Shown: positions 1 through 7,755, counted from the first letter of the stretch. The stretch is 23,212 nucleotides of DNA from an uncultured Oscillibacter sp. (GCF_910587525.1 NZ_CAJULS010000018.1:1-23212), one strand, 5' to 3'. Notes: a model not told the origin generated them from the letters alone. Numbers and translations: made by a program.

Positions 1-293
1 TCATAGGGCAGGTTCATCAAAAGCTGCTCCGTGGTCATCCGGGGCATGGTCACCATCCGGCAGATCACCTGGCTGGGGGGCAGCACCAGCGCCGCCTCGC
101 CCCGGGGCAGCCGCAGGTCCTTTTTCGCCTGCCGCAGAAATTGCGCAAAGGCGTGGGGCAGGGCGATGCCGCCGCTGTCCACCAGATTCTCCGGCAGGGC
201 GGCCTCCTCCAGCCGGACGCTTCCGCCCTGCCGGACCGCCACCTTCATACTGCTGCTTCCAATGTCAAAGCCCAGCCGCGTTTTCCCCATCAT
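1..293 (-). CDS. pilM: PilM-like T4P assembly ATPase, N-terminal part (runs off the left edge)
   Basis: The first ~97 codons read MGKTRLGFDIGSSSMKVAV, the actin-like fold phosphate-1 motif (FDIGSSSxK) typical of PilM, followed by MVTMPRMTTEQLLMNLPY, which matches the PilM pattern of a conserved methionine/proline stretch before the 'IPFE/LPYE' segment. PilM is a cytoplasmic actin-like protein that binds the N-terminal tail of PilN and couples the inner-membrane alignment complex to the motor ATPases. Two adjacent ATG codons (291-293 and 288-290) lie 5-8 nt after an AGGAG box, so the exact start is uncertain by one codon. It lies 118 nt downstream of pilD, and pilN/pilO would be expected beyond the left edge. 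The C-terminus is not in the window. Confidence 0.85.
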   Translation of the reverse strand, partial: MMGKTRLGFDIGSSSMKVAVRQGGSVRLEEAALPENLVDSGGIALPHAFAQFLRQAKKDLRLPRGEAALVLPPSQVICRMVTMPRMTTEQLLMNLPY

Positions 294-411
294 CTCTTCT
301 CCTTTTCCTTTCAGATGCTGTACCGGCCGCCAAACCGTGTGAATTCCATGATCTTTTAACAGCGGCAATTCCGGCCGCAAAGACAGATGCTGCGGCGATT
401 GGCACCGCCCT

Positions 412-1197
412 TTAAAACAGGCCGAAATACCACCGGATCACCGGCCCGCCGAAACACACCGCACTCAGCGCCCCCGCCGCCAGAAAGGGTCCAAAGGGTA
501 CCGCCGCATCCCCCCGCCTTCCCGCCAGAGCTGCCCACAGCAGCCCCAGCAGGCACGAGAGCAGCAGACCCAGCAGCAGCTCCGCCCAGCTCATGTACAG
601 GGCCAGGGAGAAAAGCAGCTTGAGATCCCCGCCGCCCATGACCTCCCGGCCCAGGAGCTTTTCCGCCGCCAACACCAACGCCAGCAGCACCGCCGGGACG
701 GTGCAGGCCATGAGAATTTCCAGCGCCGCCTCCACCGGACGCTCCCGCAGGAGCGCCAGCCACAGCAGGCGGTTGGCGGCCAGGGCCAGCAGCAGAGAAT
801 CGGGGATGATCCGCTCCGCCGCGTCCGTCAGGCTGAGGGCCAGCAGCAGACCGGCCCAGACGAGCCACTGTCCCAGCGCTGGCCGGGGGCCGAACCGCAG
901 CCCCAGACAGAGGAACATCCCCGCCCCCGCCAGCTCCGCCAGCAGGCACTCCGACGGGATCTTTCCGCCGCAGAAGCGGCACCGCCCCCGCCGCAGGAGG
1001 TAGCTGAACACCGGCACCAGGTCCCGGGCCCCCAGGGGATGGCCGCAGGCGGTGCACCGGGACCGGCCCCTGTGCCAGGGCTCCCCGGCGGCCCGGCGGG
1101 AGACGGCGCAGTCCAGAAAGCTCCCCAGCACCGCGCCCAGCACCGCCAGCCACAGGCACAGGTATGCCGTTATCACCATATTCTCATTCCACGGCAC
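412..1197 (-). CDS. pilD: Prepilin leader peptidase/N-methyltransferase (A24 family)
   Basis: A polytopic membrane aspartic protease that cleaves after the leader glycine of prepilins and N-methylates the new first residue. The family signatures are all visible: GAVLGSFLDC near the N-terminus, two CxxC pairs (about residues 48/51 and 73/76) for the zinc site of the methylase half, the catalytic aspartates in SLTDAAERIIPD (about D125) and GGGDLK (about D191), and the conserved PFGPFLA near the end. I chose the GTG start at 1195-1197, 9 nt after an AAAGGAG box, giving 261 residues, a normal length. An open extension upstream to 1332 crosses a toxin-gene relic and is not likely to be translated. 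The substrates are the six prepilin-type proteins encoded upstream in the same operon. Confidence 0.93.
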   Translation of the reverse strand: MPWNENMVITAYLCLWLAVLGAVLGSFLDCAVSRRAAGEPWHRGRSRCTACGHPLGARDLVPVFSYLLRRGRCRFCGGKIPSECLLAELAGAGMFLCLGLRFGPRPALGQWLVWAGLLLALSLTDAAERIIPDSLLLALAANRLLWLALLRERPVEAALEILMACTVPAVLLALVLAAEKLLGREVMGGGDLKLLFSLALYMSWAELLLGLLLSCLLGLLWAALAGRRGDAAVPFGPFLAAGALSAVCFGGPVIRWYFGLF

Positions 1198-1249
1198 ACC
1201 TTTCAACTCCTTTTTCCGAAATCGGATTTTTATTTTTCGCATACAATGT

Positions 1250-1430
1250 ATTGAAGAGGATAAAAAGATTCTGAAAAAGATCAACGGCCTTGTGAAAAAG
1301 GCGGAGCGCACACCGTTTGGCGGCAAGGACAAGCCGGAGCCGCCGCATCATGGACGGGGACCGGCCGGTCTACCGTCTAAAAAACGGCGTACTGGAAATG
1401 CTCTCCCGCAAAGGCCACTGCGGCGCGTGA
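1250..1430 (+). pseudogene. Decayed YoeB/Txe-family toxin relic
   Basis: The plus strand from 1250 reads IEEDKKILKKINGLVKKAER then TPFGGKDKPEP, matching the YoeB core (DKKxLKKIN.LIK...R.PF.GIGKPEPL). From about 1347 a different frame reads MDGDRPVYRLKNGVLEMLSR then KGHCGA and stop at 1428-1430, matching the YoeB C-terminus (...RLVYR..DG.LEI..C.GHY). The stretch between, which should hold the GYWSRRI segment, is deleted, and the two halves differ in frame. The N-terminal third and any YefM antitoxin are missing. YoeB toxins are ribosome-dependent mRNases; this copy cannot encode one. It lies antisense inside the pilus operon, in the gap between pilin 1 and pilD, so it probably predates or was dropped into the operon and then eroded. 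Confidence 0.65.
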
Positions 1431-1541
1431 CCGCCAGTCCCCGCTGGGGGCCGGTTTTCGCTGCGCCGGAGCGGGGTGAAGGGCGCGGGGGCCATGGGGC
1501 AGACGCCCTCCGGAGACCGCGGTTACCCCGCAGCCTCCGGA

Positions 1542-1564
1542 GGACGCCCGCACTGCGGGCGTCC
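1542..1564. repeat. 10-bp perfect hairpin in the pilin 1-pilD gap
   Basis: GGACGCCCGC, loop ACT, then GCGGGCGTCC. It lies about 70 nt beyond the pilin 1 stop codon. No T-run follows on the minus strand, so it is not a standard intrinsic terminator. It could protect the 3' end of a processed pilin mRNA; that role is inference. Confidence 0.6.
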
Positions 1565-1631
1565 TGAAAATCTCTGTTGTTTGGTGGCTAAAAGATGCTA
1601 AGGCAAATTTTTACTATTATCAGCTATGCTC

Positions 1632-2060
1632 TTATTCCCACGCAACAGATTTAATATCACCACTAGCCTGATCGATTGTTACCTTAATGCCATTACCTTT
1701 GGGGCTACCCGTTGCACCATTCGATCCACTTCCAGCTGTTGACAGTCCATAGTTAAAATGATCCTCAGCAGGTTCTGTATCCACAATTTTCCCCTGATGT
1801 GTGGAAGAATCAATGCTATAATAAAGCTCTAAAACGCCAGTAACACCTTCTTCAAAATTTGTAAGATAATATGCTTCTGCTAAGCTCATCGCTGAACGTT
1901 CATTTGCTTCATCGACTCCTTCTCTGGCTTTTTCAAGAGTTGTCCCAATCAGCGGGATCGACACCGCAATCAGAATGGCGATAATTGCCACGACGATCAG
2001 CATTTCAACCAGGGTGAAGCCGCCCTGGTTCTTGAGCTTCGCTTTCAGTTTGTTCATCAT
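1632..2060 (-). CDS. Type IV pilin, major-pilin-like (pilin 1)
   Basis: A 142-residue prepilin. The leader MMNKLKAKLKNQGG ends in glycine, followed by FTLVEMLIVVAIIAILIAV, a textbook class III signal (G^F, glutamate at +5, about 20 hydrophobic residues) recognised by PilD. The mature protein would be about 128 residues, the size of small Gram-positive T4P or pseudopilin subunits. ATG 2058-2060 is chosen because GGAG lies 8 nt upstream; a second ATG follows directly. The globular part contains YYSIDSSTHQG, shared with the neighbouring pilin 2, and has no cysteines. The 3' two-thirds is visibly richer in A+T than the leader/helix part, as expected if the exposed head diversifies. Upstream in-frame codons (to 2141) lie in a palindromic leader and are probably not translated. 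Confidence 0.9.
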   Translation of the reverse strand: MMNKLKAKLKNQGGFTLVEMLIVVAIIAILIAVSIPLIGTTLEKAREGVDEANERSAMSLAEAYYLTNFEEGVTGVLELYYSIDSSTHQGKIVDTEPAEDHFNYGLSTAGSGSNGATGSPKGNGIKVTIDQASGDIKSVAWE

Positions 2061-2140
2061 TGAAATCTCTCCATTTCTGGAGCAGGGTCCGGCATGCGGG
2101 TCCTGCCTCCTGTTCTTTTTCTCAGGGGGGACAGTTCCCA

Positions 2141-2178
2141 TCGTCTACCCACGGGTAGACGATAAACCATATGGTTTA
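2141..2178. repeat. Two abutting palindromes in the pilin 2-pilin 1 gap
   Basis: TCGTCTACCC, 2-nt centre, GGGTAGACGA (2141-2162) is followed directly by the perfect 16-bp palindrome TAAACCATATGGTTTA (2163-2178). They lie 81-118 nt upstream of the pilin 1 start on the minus strand, downstream of pilin 2. There is no T-run on either side. They may mark an mRNA processing or stability site, a regulator site, or a small dispersed palindromic repeat. Confidence 0.7.
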
Positions 2179-2299
2179 TGCCTTCCGTGGGGGAGATTCA
2201 ATTCTCACTTTGATACGACAGGGGCCATCCCCCAACCTTTTTCGCCAACCCAGGTGCGGTTGAGGGAGTGTGTAATTCACGTGCGGGAGTTAATGCCGA

Positions 2300-2716
2300 T
2301 TAGGTTTTAGCTACCCATTCAGCAGAAATCTTACCATCAGTAGAAATTGTCACTTCGATGATATGGCCAGCAGCACTTCCGCATACACCATTTGCAGAAG
2401 TGCAGGTGCACTCCGCTGGTGTTGCTTCATCCTTAGTTTCTGTCAAGTTCCCCTGATGGGTCTTTGAATCCACATGATAATACCGTGTCTGCTCTACAGT
2501 AGAAGCGTCAATCTCACCGCTAAGGTACTGAATGTTGCCCAACGCTATTGCGTCGCGGAGATTTGCCTGGTCAACAGCTTCTCTGGCTTTCTCCAGTGAC
2601 GAACTCACCATAGGAATCGATATGGCAACCAGAATAGCGATAATGGCCACCACAATCAGCATCTCTACAAGGGTAAAGCCCTCGTGTCTCTGTAATTTTT
2701 CCCTCAACCCTTTCAT
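2300..2716 (-). CDS. Type IV pilin, major-pilin-like (pilin 2)
   Basis: A 138-residue prepilin: leader MKGLREKLQRHEG, cleavage G^F, then FTLVEMLIVVAIIAILVAIS with glutamate at +5. Pilin 2 and pilin 1 are paralogues: the first ~50 mature residues are nearly identical in pattern (SIP...LEKAREAVDxAN) and both carry YYxxDSxTHQG in the head. Pilin 2 has three cysteines in AECTCTSANGVCG that pilin 1 lacks, so its head may carry a disulfide. ATG 2714-2716 is preceded by AAAGGAGG with 13 nt spacing, longer than ideal; no better in-frame start is present. It is separated from pilC by 171 nt and from pilin 1 by 239 nt, much wider than the other gaps in the operon, hinting at separate control of pilin dosage. 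Confidence 0.9.
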   Translation of the reverse strand: MKGLREKLQRHEGFTLVEMLIVVAIIAILVAISIPMVSSSLEKAREAVDQANLRDAIALGNIQYLSGEIDASTVEQTRYYHVDSKTHQGNLTETKDEATPAECTCTSANGVCGSAAGHIIEVTISTDGKISAEWVAKT

Positions 2717-2837
2717 TGTCAGGAAAAATCCTCCTTTCGTTCCTCGACATGGACTTATATTCAGAGCCCGGGTTGGCAAAGGCTCGGAATAGCAAAACGG
2801 GTTTCGTTGTGCCACTCTATATGGAACGCGGTGTCCG

Positions 2838-2854
2838 CGGTCCCGCAGGGACCG
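2838..2854. repeat. 7-bp GC hairpin in the pilC-pilin 2 gap
   Basis: CGGTCCC, loop GCA, GGGACCG. It lies just after the pilC stop codon on the minus strand. No U-tract follows, so it is at best a weak attenuator or stability hairpin. Confidence 0.45.
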
Positions 2855-2887
2855 CCGCCCGCCTTGTTTTTCAATCACCGGCGGGGG

Positions 2888-4096
2888 TTATATCGCGCTG
2901 TACATGCTGAACATGGGCAGATACACCGCCATGAGGATGAACACCACGAATATGGCCAGAACCACAATGATGGCCGGCTCCAGCAGGCTCAGCGCCCGCT
3001 TTACCCGCACGTCCACCTCGCTGTCGTAATACTCCGCCAGCACCTGGAGGGTGGACTCCATAGAGCCGGTGGCCTCGCCCACGGCGGTCATCTGCACCAG
3101 CATGGGGGGCAGTTCCCGGGCGTAGCTCATGCATTCCCCCAGGGGGCGCCCCCCCTCCACGCCGGGCAGCGTCTGCAGCACCTCGCCGGACATGCACAGG
3201 TTCGTCATGGTCCGTCCGGAGACTTCAATGGCCTGCAAAATGGGCATTCCCGCAGTGAGCAGGGTGCTCATGGTGTGGGCAAACTGGCTGGCTCCGGACA
3301 TCCGGACAATCTCCCCCACCATGGGGATTTTTAACTGCGCCCGGGCCAGGGCGGGGCCTCCCTTCTCCGTCAGCCCGTACAGCCGCAGGAGAAAGACCGC
3401 CAGGGCGAACACGCCCAGCAGCACCAGTCCCCAGTTCTGGAAGAAACGGGACATTCCAATCAGGGTCCTGGTCACCCAGGGAAGCTCAATCTCCAGGCTC
3501 TCAAACATGCCGGTAAAGGTGGGGACAGCATAACCCATGATAATCATCACCACCACCGCCGCCACCACCAGCACAAAGGCCGGGTAGGTCAGGGCGCTGA
3601 CCACGCTCTCCCGGGTCTTGTTCATCCGCTCGAAGTAGTCCGCCATCCGCCGGAAGGAGGACAGCAGGTCACCGGATTCCTCTCCGGCCCGCACCGTCTC
3701 CCGGAAGGTGGCAGGAAGGGTTTTCTCCCCCCGTTGGGAAAAACTGTAGCTCAAGGACCAGCCGTTGGACACGTCCTCGGACACCTGCCGCAGCAGCTGG
3801 GCCAGGGCCTTGTCGGCGCACTGCTCCGCCGCCAGGTCCACAGTCTGCACCAGGGGCAGCCCCGCCTTGAGAATGATGGAGAACTGGCGGCAGGTCAGGG
3901 CCAGGCTCTTGGCGGTAATCCGGTGGAAACAGGCCAAGGGGTCCCGGGAGGCCGTCCGCGGGATCTCCTTCAGGCTGAGAACCACCTCGCAGCTCTGGCG
4001 GATCTGGGCCACGGCGTCAGTGCGGCTCACCGCCTCCACCACGCCGGAGACCTGTTCGCCGCCGGCGTAAACCGCCTCGTATTTATACGTAGGCAC
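2888..4096 (-). CDS. pilC: T4P/T2SS inner-membrane platform protein
   Basis: A 402-residue GspF/PilC protein. It begins PTYKYEAVYAGGEQVSG, the usual N-terminal motif, and has two duplicated T2SSF cytoplasmic domains (about 67-190 and 270-392), recognisable from the paired motifs AGEESGDL and VGEATGSM. Membrane helices are seen near 168-190 (FVLVVAAVVVMIIMGYAVP), 220-240 and at the end (IIVVLAIFVVFILMAVYLPM). PilC sits under the pilus base and transmits ATPase rotation to pilin insertion or removal. The start is GTG at 4094-4096 with GGAGG 6 nt upstream; the ribosome site overlaps the pilT stop codon and the gap is 12 nt, so the two are translationally coupled. Confidence 0.95.
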   Translation of the reverse strand: MPTYKYEAVYAGGEQVSGVVEAVSRTDAVAQIRQSCEVVLSLKEIPRTASRDPLACFHRITAKSLALTCRQFSIILKAGLPLVQTVDLAAEQCADKALAQLLRQVSEDVSNGWSLSYSFSQRGEKTLPATFRETVRAGEESGDLLSSFRRMADYFERMNKTRESVVSALTYPAFVLVVAAVVVMIIMGYAVPTFTGMFESLEIELPWVTRTLIGMSRFFQNWGLVLLGVFALAVFLLRLYGLTEKGGPALARAQLKIPMVGEIVRMSGASQFAHTMSTLLTAGMPILQAIEVSGRTMTNLCMSGEVLQTLPGVEGGRPLGECMSYARELPPMLVQMTAVGEATGSMESTLQVLAEYYDSEVDVRVKRALSLLEPAIIVVLAIFVVFILMAVYLPMFSMYSAI

Positions 4097-4108
4097 AGGC
4101 CGCCTCCC

Positions 4109-5200
4109 TTATATCCGCCGGAAGCCGGGGACAGGCTCCGCCCCCGCCGCCGGCTGGGACGGGCCGTTCCGCCCCGCCTGGGACGGATCCCGCAGGGCGG
4201 CCTGCCAGGTCTCTTTGCTGATGGTCCCGGCGTTCAGCAGGCTCTGGAGCGCCCTGTCCATCAGGATGTTGCCCATGTTTCCGGTGGTCTGAATGGCATT
4301 GACAATCTGGGGGGTCTTGCCCTCCCGGATCAGGTTGCGGATGGCTCCATCCACCTTCATCACCTCACAGCAGACCACCCGGCCCCCGCCCACCTTAGGC
4401 AAAAGCTGCTGGCTGAGCACGGCCCGCAGCGTCATGGACAGCTGGAGGCGGATCTGCTGCTGCCGCTCCGCCGGAAACACGTCCACAATGCGGTCAATGG
4501 AGTCGGCGGCGGAGTTGGTGTGGACGGTGCCCAACACCAGATGCCCCGTCTCAGCGGCGGTGAGGGCCGTCTCAATGGTCTCCAGATCCCGCATCTCACC
4601 CACCAAAATTACGTCCGGGTCCTCCCGCAGGGCGGCACGCAGTCCAGAGGCAAAGCTGGCAGTGTCCCGCCTGATCTCCCGCTGGTTGATGACGCATTTG
4701 TCCGGGGTGTAGACGTACTCGATGGGGTCCTCCAGGGTTAGGATGTGCTTGCGCTCACTGTGGTTGATCCGGTTCAGCACCGCCGCCAGGGTGGTGGATT
4801 TGCCGGAGCCGGTCTCGCCGGAAATGAGCACCAGTCCCTGACCGTAGGCGGGAAACTCTGCGGCGGCCTTGGGCAGGCCCAGCTCGCCGAGATCCGGAAT
4901 ATGGTCGTTCAAAAGCCGGATGGCGGCGGACCAGCCCCCCCGCTGGCGGAAGAGGTTGATCCGGCACCGCACGCCGGCGATGGTCAGCGCCAGGTCGGCC
5001 TCGCCCACCGTCTCCGCCCTCCGGAAGTCCCCTTCGGCCAGCTCCATGGCGGCCGTCAGGCAGTCCTCCGCTGTCAGGCAGTTGGAGCACATCTCCCGGA
5101 TCTCTCCGTTTACGCGATACCGGGGCGTCAGCCCCTGAACCAGGTGGATATCGGATGCCCTGTCCCGCAGGGCCTGTTCTACAAACTGTTCTACAATCAT
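4109..5200 (-). CDS. pilT: Pilus retraction ATPase
   Basis: A 363-residue secretion ATPase. Walker A is GETGSGKST (about 128-136), Walker B DPDVILVGEMRD (about 194-205), the His box TGHLVLGTVHTN (about 218-229), and the PilT hallmark AIRNLIREGKT (about 286-296), which separates PilT from PilB. PilT hexamers dock on PilC and drive pilus disassembly, powering twitching or DNA uptake. Start ATG 5198-5200 follows GAGGAGGT by 6 nt, and the gap from pilB is 11 nt. The C-terminal ~25 residues (SQAGRNGPSQPAAG...) are a low-complexity tail. A dedicated retraction motor argues that this is a true dynamic T4P, not only a type II secretion-like pseudopilus. Confidence 0.95.
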   Translation of the reverse strand: MIVEQFVEQALRDRASDIHLVQGLTPRYRVNGEIREMCSNCLTAEDCLTAAMELAEGDFRRAETVGEADLALTIAGVRCRINLFRQRGGWSAAIRLLNDHIPDLGELGLPKAAAEFPAYGQGLVLISGETGSGKSTTLAAVLNRINHSERKHILTLEDPIEYVYTPDKCVINQREIRRDTASFASGLRAALREDPDVILVGEMRDLETIETALTAAETGHLVLGTVHTNSAADSIDRIVDVFPAERQQQIRLQLSMTLRAVLSQQLLPKVGGGRVVCCEVMKVDGAIRNLIREGKTPQIVNAIQTTGNMGNILMDRALQSLLNAGTISKETWQAALRDPSQAGRNGPSQPAAGAEPVPGFRRI

Positions 5201-5211
5201 GTGTTACCTCC

Positions 5212-6903
5212 TCAGCCGCCCAACACCCGGTGGATCTCCTCAGCGGTGGTCAAACCGCTCAGCACCAGACGGCGGCAGTCTTCCATCATTGGCCGGAACC
5301 CGGAGGAGGCAATGGCCGCCTCCAGCTCCTCCAGGGAACGCTTGTGAATCGCCCGGCGGATATCCGGCGTCACCGGCAGAATCTCAAAGGCGCCGGTGCG
5401 GCCGCGGTAGCCGGTGCCGAAGCACTCCCCGCAACCCACGCCCCTGTAAAAGCGGACGTCTCCGGCGGGCAGTCCTAGGGCGGCCTGTTCCTCCGGCGTG
5501 GGGGTGTATGGCCGGCGGCAGTAGGGGCAGACCCGGCGCACCAGCCGCTGGGACACGATGCCCTGCACCGCCCCCGCGATGAGGTACGACTCCACGCCGA
5601 TATCCAGTAGCCGGTCCACAGAGCTGACGGCGTTGTTGGTGTGGACGGTGGAGAGCACCAAATGCCCCGTCATGGCGGCCCGCATGGCGATCTCCGCCGT
5701 CTCGCCGTCCCGAATCTCACCTACGGCGATAATATCCGGGTCCTGCCGCAGCACGGACCGCAGCACATTGGCAAAGGTCAGCCCGTTCCGCTCGCTGATC
5801 TGCACCTGACACACGCCGTCGATGTGGTACTCCACAGGGTCCTCCAGGGAGACCAGATTCACCTCGTCGCTCTTGAGGCGTTTGATCATAGCGTAGAGGG
5901 TGGAGGTCTTGCCGGAACCCGTGGGACCCACCATCAGGATCATCCCCTCGGTGGTGCGGTCCACCATCTGGCAGAACCGCTCCAGATTCTCCCCCGCCAG
6001 GCCAATGCCTTCCAGTGTGGCCAGCTCCGGCGTCTTGCGCAGGAGGCGGATGACCACCTTCTCCCCGTGGATGGTAGGCAGGGTGGAAATTCGCAGGTCC
6101 AGGGGCTCCTGGCGCACCGTGACATTGGCGCGGCCGTCCTGTGGGATGTTTTTCTGGGCGATGTCCATACGGGCCATGATCTTCATCCGGGAGATTACGG
6201 AACTCTGGAGTTCCCGGGGCACCGGAATGATGGGACGCAGCGCCCCGTCGATACGCATCCGGATGGTCACGCCCTCCTCGCCGGGTTCCACATGGATGTC
6301 GCTGGCCCCCTCGCTGCAGGCCCGGTCGATGATGGAGTTTACCAGCCGGATGGCCGGGGCGGCATCTGCCTCGGCCTCGTCAACCGTCACACTCTGCTGG
6401 CCGGCCCCGGCGGAGGCGCCGTACTGGCTGCCCTGCAGGTCCCGCTGCATGTCTTCAATGGCCTGCATGGCCCCCTGGTTGCTGTACAGGTTCTGCACCG
6501 CCCGCTCCGTGGCGGAGGCGGTGGCGATCATGGGGATAACCCGCCGCCGGGTCACCGCCCGGACTTCCTCGATGGCCACAAAATTCAGCGGATCCGCCAT
6601 GGCCAGATGGATGTCCGACCGGGTGGCTCTCACCGGCACCACAATGTGCTTTTTCGCTATGCTCTTGGGGAGAATCTGGGCCATCTCCGGCGAAATGGCA
6701 TATGTATTCAGATCGATAAACTCCACTCCCAGCTGGCTCATCAGCGTATCGATCAACTGCTTTTCGGTGATAAAGCCGCGGTCCTGCAAAATCGAACCCA
6801 GACGTTGTCCGGTGTCCGCCTGAAGCGACAGCGCCTCGTCCAGCTGCCCCTGGGCAATTGCGCCGCTCTTGACCAGCAGGTCGCCCAGCTTCACATACTT
6901 CAT
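5212..6903 (-). CDS. pilB: Pilus extension ATPase with N-terminal MshEN domain
   Basis: 563 residues from ATG 6901-6903. The N-terminal ~140 residues form a T2SSE_N/MshEN domain with two tandem motifs, KLGDLLVKSGAIAQGQLDEA and RLGSILQDRGFITEKQL, of the type that binds c-di-GMP in MshE. The ATPase core has Walker A GPTGSGKTS (about 326-334), Asp box, Walker B DPDIIAVGEIRD (about 388-399), His box MTGHLVLSTVHTN, and the tetracysteine zinc site CPYC...CGEC (about 459/462 and 491/494), diagnostic of PilB/GspE rather than PilT. PilB hexamers load pilins through PilC. The ATG overlaps the stop of the upstream minor pilin (ATGA), and a GGAGG/GGGAG cluster lies about 10 nt upstream. A longer in-frame start at 6951 is possible but lies within the preceding gene. 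Confidence 0.95.
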   Translation of the reverse strand: MKYVKLGDLLVKSGAIAQGQLDEALSLQADTGQRLGSILQDRGFITEKQLIDTLMSQLGVEFIDLNTYAISPEMAQILPKSIAKKHIVVPVRATRSDIHLAMADPLNFVAIEEVRAVTRRRVIPMIATASATERAVQNLYSNQGAMQAIEDMQRDLQGSQYGASAGAGQQSVTVDEAEADAAPAIRLVNSIIDRACSEGASDIHVEPGEEGVTIRMRIDGALRPIIPVPRELQSSVISRMKIMARMDIAQKNIPQDGRANVTVRQEPLDLRISTLPTIHGEKVVIRLLRKTPELATLEGIGLAGENLERFCQMVDRTTEGMILMVGPTGSGKTSTLYAMIKRLKSDEVNLVSLEDPVEYHIDGVCQVQISERNGLTFANVLRSVLRQDPDIIAVGEIRDGETAEIAMRAAMTGHLVLSTVHTNNAVSSVDRLLDIGVESYLIAGAVQGIVSQRLVRRVCPYCRRPYTPTPEEQAALGLPAGDVRFYRGVGCGECFGTGYRGRTGAFEILPVTPDIRRAIHKRSLEELEAAIASSGFRPMMEDCRRLVLSGLTTAEEIHRVLGG

Positions 6904-7412
6904 GGCGTCGTCTCTCCCTCCTCCGGCGTCCCCCCGTATGGGTTCAGGCACCGGACCATCAATGTCCTCTCCCCGGAGATGTCCTCCGTCTTTTGACCCA
7001 CCTCCAGCGCCACGGTGAAACAGCCATCCGCAAAACTGATATCCATGGTCCTGACCACATAGGCCCCCTTGCCGTAGGCTCCCGGGGGCAGGACGCGCTT
7101 ACCACCGGCGTAGACTTGGCCATCCGGGCCGATCACAAGGCTGACCGTTTCGCCCGAGGCGTCCTGATAGTCCGTCAGCTTTCCGCCCGCATCGGTCTCC
7201 ACCTCCTGGGCGTAGCGCAGATCATCCCCCAGTACATTCGCCAATGTGGACAGCAGCAGCTGCACCTCGGAGTGCGCGATCATGGTCCGGTAGCTCCGCA
7301 CAGCCATCTGCATCCCCGTGTTCAGCATCATCCCCAGCAGGATCAGAACCGCCACGGCGGCCAGCATCTCCACCAGCGTCAGTCCGGCCGCCTCTTTCAG
7401 CTTCCGCCTCAT
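6900..7412 (-). CDS. Minor pilin / pseudopilin, GspJ/PilW-like
   Basis: 170 residues starting MRRKLKEAAG, then LTLVEMLAAVAVLILLGMML: a prepilin leader with cleavage G^L and glutamate at +5. The head (residues ~45-170) is a mixed region with DDLRYAQEVETDAGGKLTDY and ends in SGERTLMVRCLNPYGG. Position (just before pilB, after a GspI-like pilin) and length fit the GspJ/PilW slot of a minor-pilin priming complex. ATG 7410-7412 overlaps the upstream stop as ATGA, with GGAGG about 9 nt upstream. The family assignment rests on the N-terminus, size and order; the head itself is not recognisable. Confidence 0.8.
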   Translation of the reverse strand: MRRKLKEAAGLTLVEMLAAVAVLILLGMMLNTGMQMAVRSYRTMIAHSEVQLLLSTLANVLGDDLRYAQEVETDAGGKLTDYQDASGETVSLVIGPDGQVYAGGKRVLPPGAYGKGAYVVRTMDISFADGCFTVALEVGQKTEDISGERTLMVRCLNPYGGTPEEGETTP

Positions 7413-7735
7413 GCCCCGCCCCCTCCGGCGGAGAGGGCGTAGGATACCGCGCCGCTGCCGCCGTAGAGCGTAACCGGCAGGGGGATCATCTCCACGCCAT
7501 CCGCCGAGTACTGCAATTTCACAGTCCCGGGGTCCTCCGGCATGGGCGCCGCCTGCCCCTCTGCGGCGGACAGGGCTTGGTAATACGCCCCGTCCATCTC
7601 CTGGGCACTCTTGCCGGTCTGGGCGGAGGCCATTATGGCACCGAACAGCAGCGCCACGGACAGCGTTCCGATGACGATGGAGGCCATAGCCTCCACCAGG
7701 GTCTCCCCCCGGCTGCCGCACAGTTTTCGCTTCAC
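7409..7735 (-). CDS. Minor pilin / pseudopilin, GspI/PilV-like
   Basis: 108 residues starting MKRKLCGSRG, then ETLVEAMASIVIGTLSVALLFGAIMAS: a short prepilin leader with cleavage G^E and glutamate at +5. Having glutamate rather than phenylalanine at +1 is uncommon. TLVEAMASI is the usual GspI/PilV wording. The head is very short (about 75 residues) and ends in a glycine-rich tail. The start is GTG at 7733-7735 with GGGAG about 10 nt upstream, 20 nt after the preceding gene. It overlaps the GspJ-like gene by 4 nt. It probably forms a dimer or trimer with its neighbours at the pilus tip (inference from GspI-J-K systems). Confidence 0.8.
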   Translation of the reverse strand: MKRKLCGSRGETLVEAMASIVIGTLSVALLFGAIMASAQTGKSAQEMDGAYYQALSAAEGQAAPMPEDPGTVKLQYSADGVEMIPLPVTLYGGSGAVSYALSAGGGGA

Positions 7736-7755
7736 CTGTTCACCGCTCCCTTCTT

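Noticed and set aside
1198..1332. An N-terminal extension of PilD from an ATG at 1330.
   Set aside because: It crosses the YoeB relic on the other strand, adds 45 residues absent from the family, and lacks a ribosome site, whereas GTG at 1197 has a good one.
2240..2300. A stretch (GTGCGG...ATTCACGTGCGG) resembling group II intron domain V.
   Set aside because: The 34-nt domain V core and its catalytic triad are not present, and no intron reverse transcriptase or boundary sequences are nearby.
2717..2800. A TATAAG box upstream of pilin 2 as an internal pilin promoter.
   Set aside because: The best -35-like hexamer (TTGCCA) is only 14 bp away, so spacing is wrong; no other partner was found.
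5641..6996. A 451-codon plus-strand frame opposite pilB.
   Set aside because: Shadow of pilB: no start signal, no recognisable motifs, and composition typical of a complementary frame.
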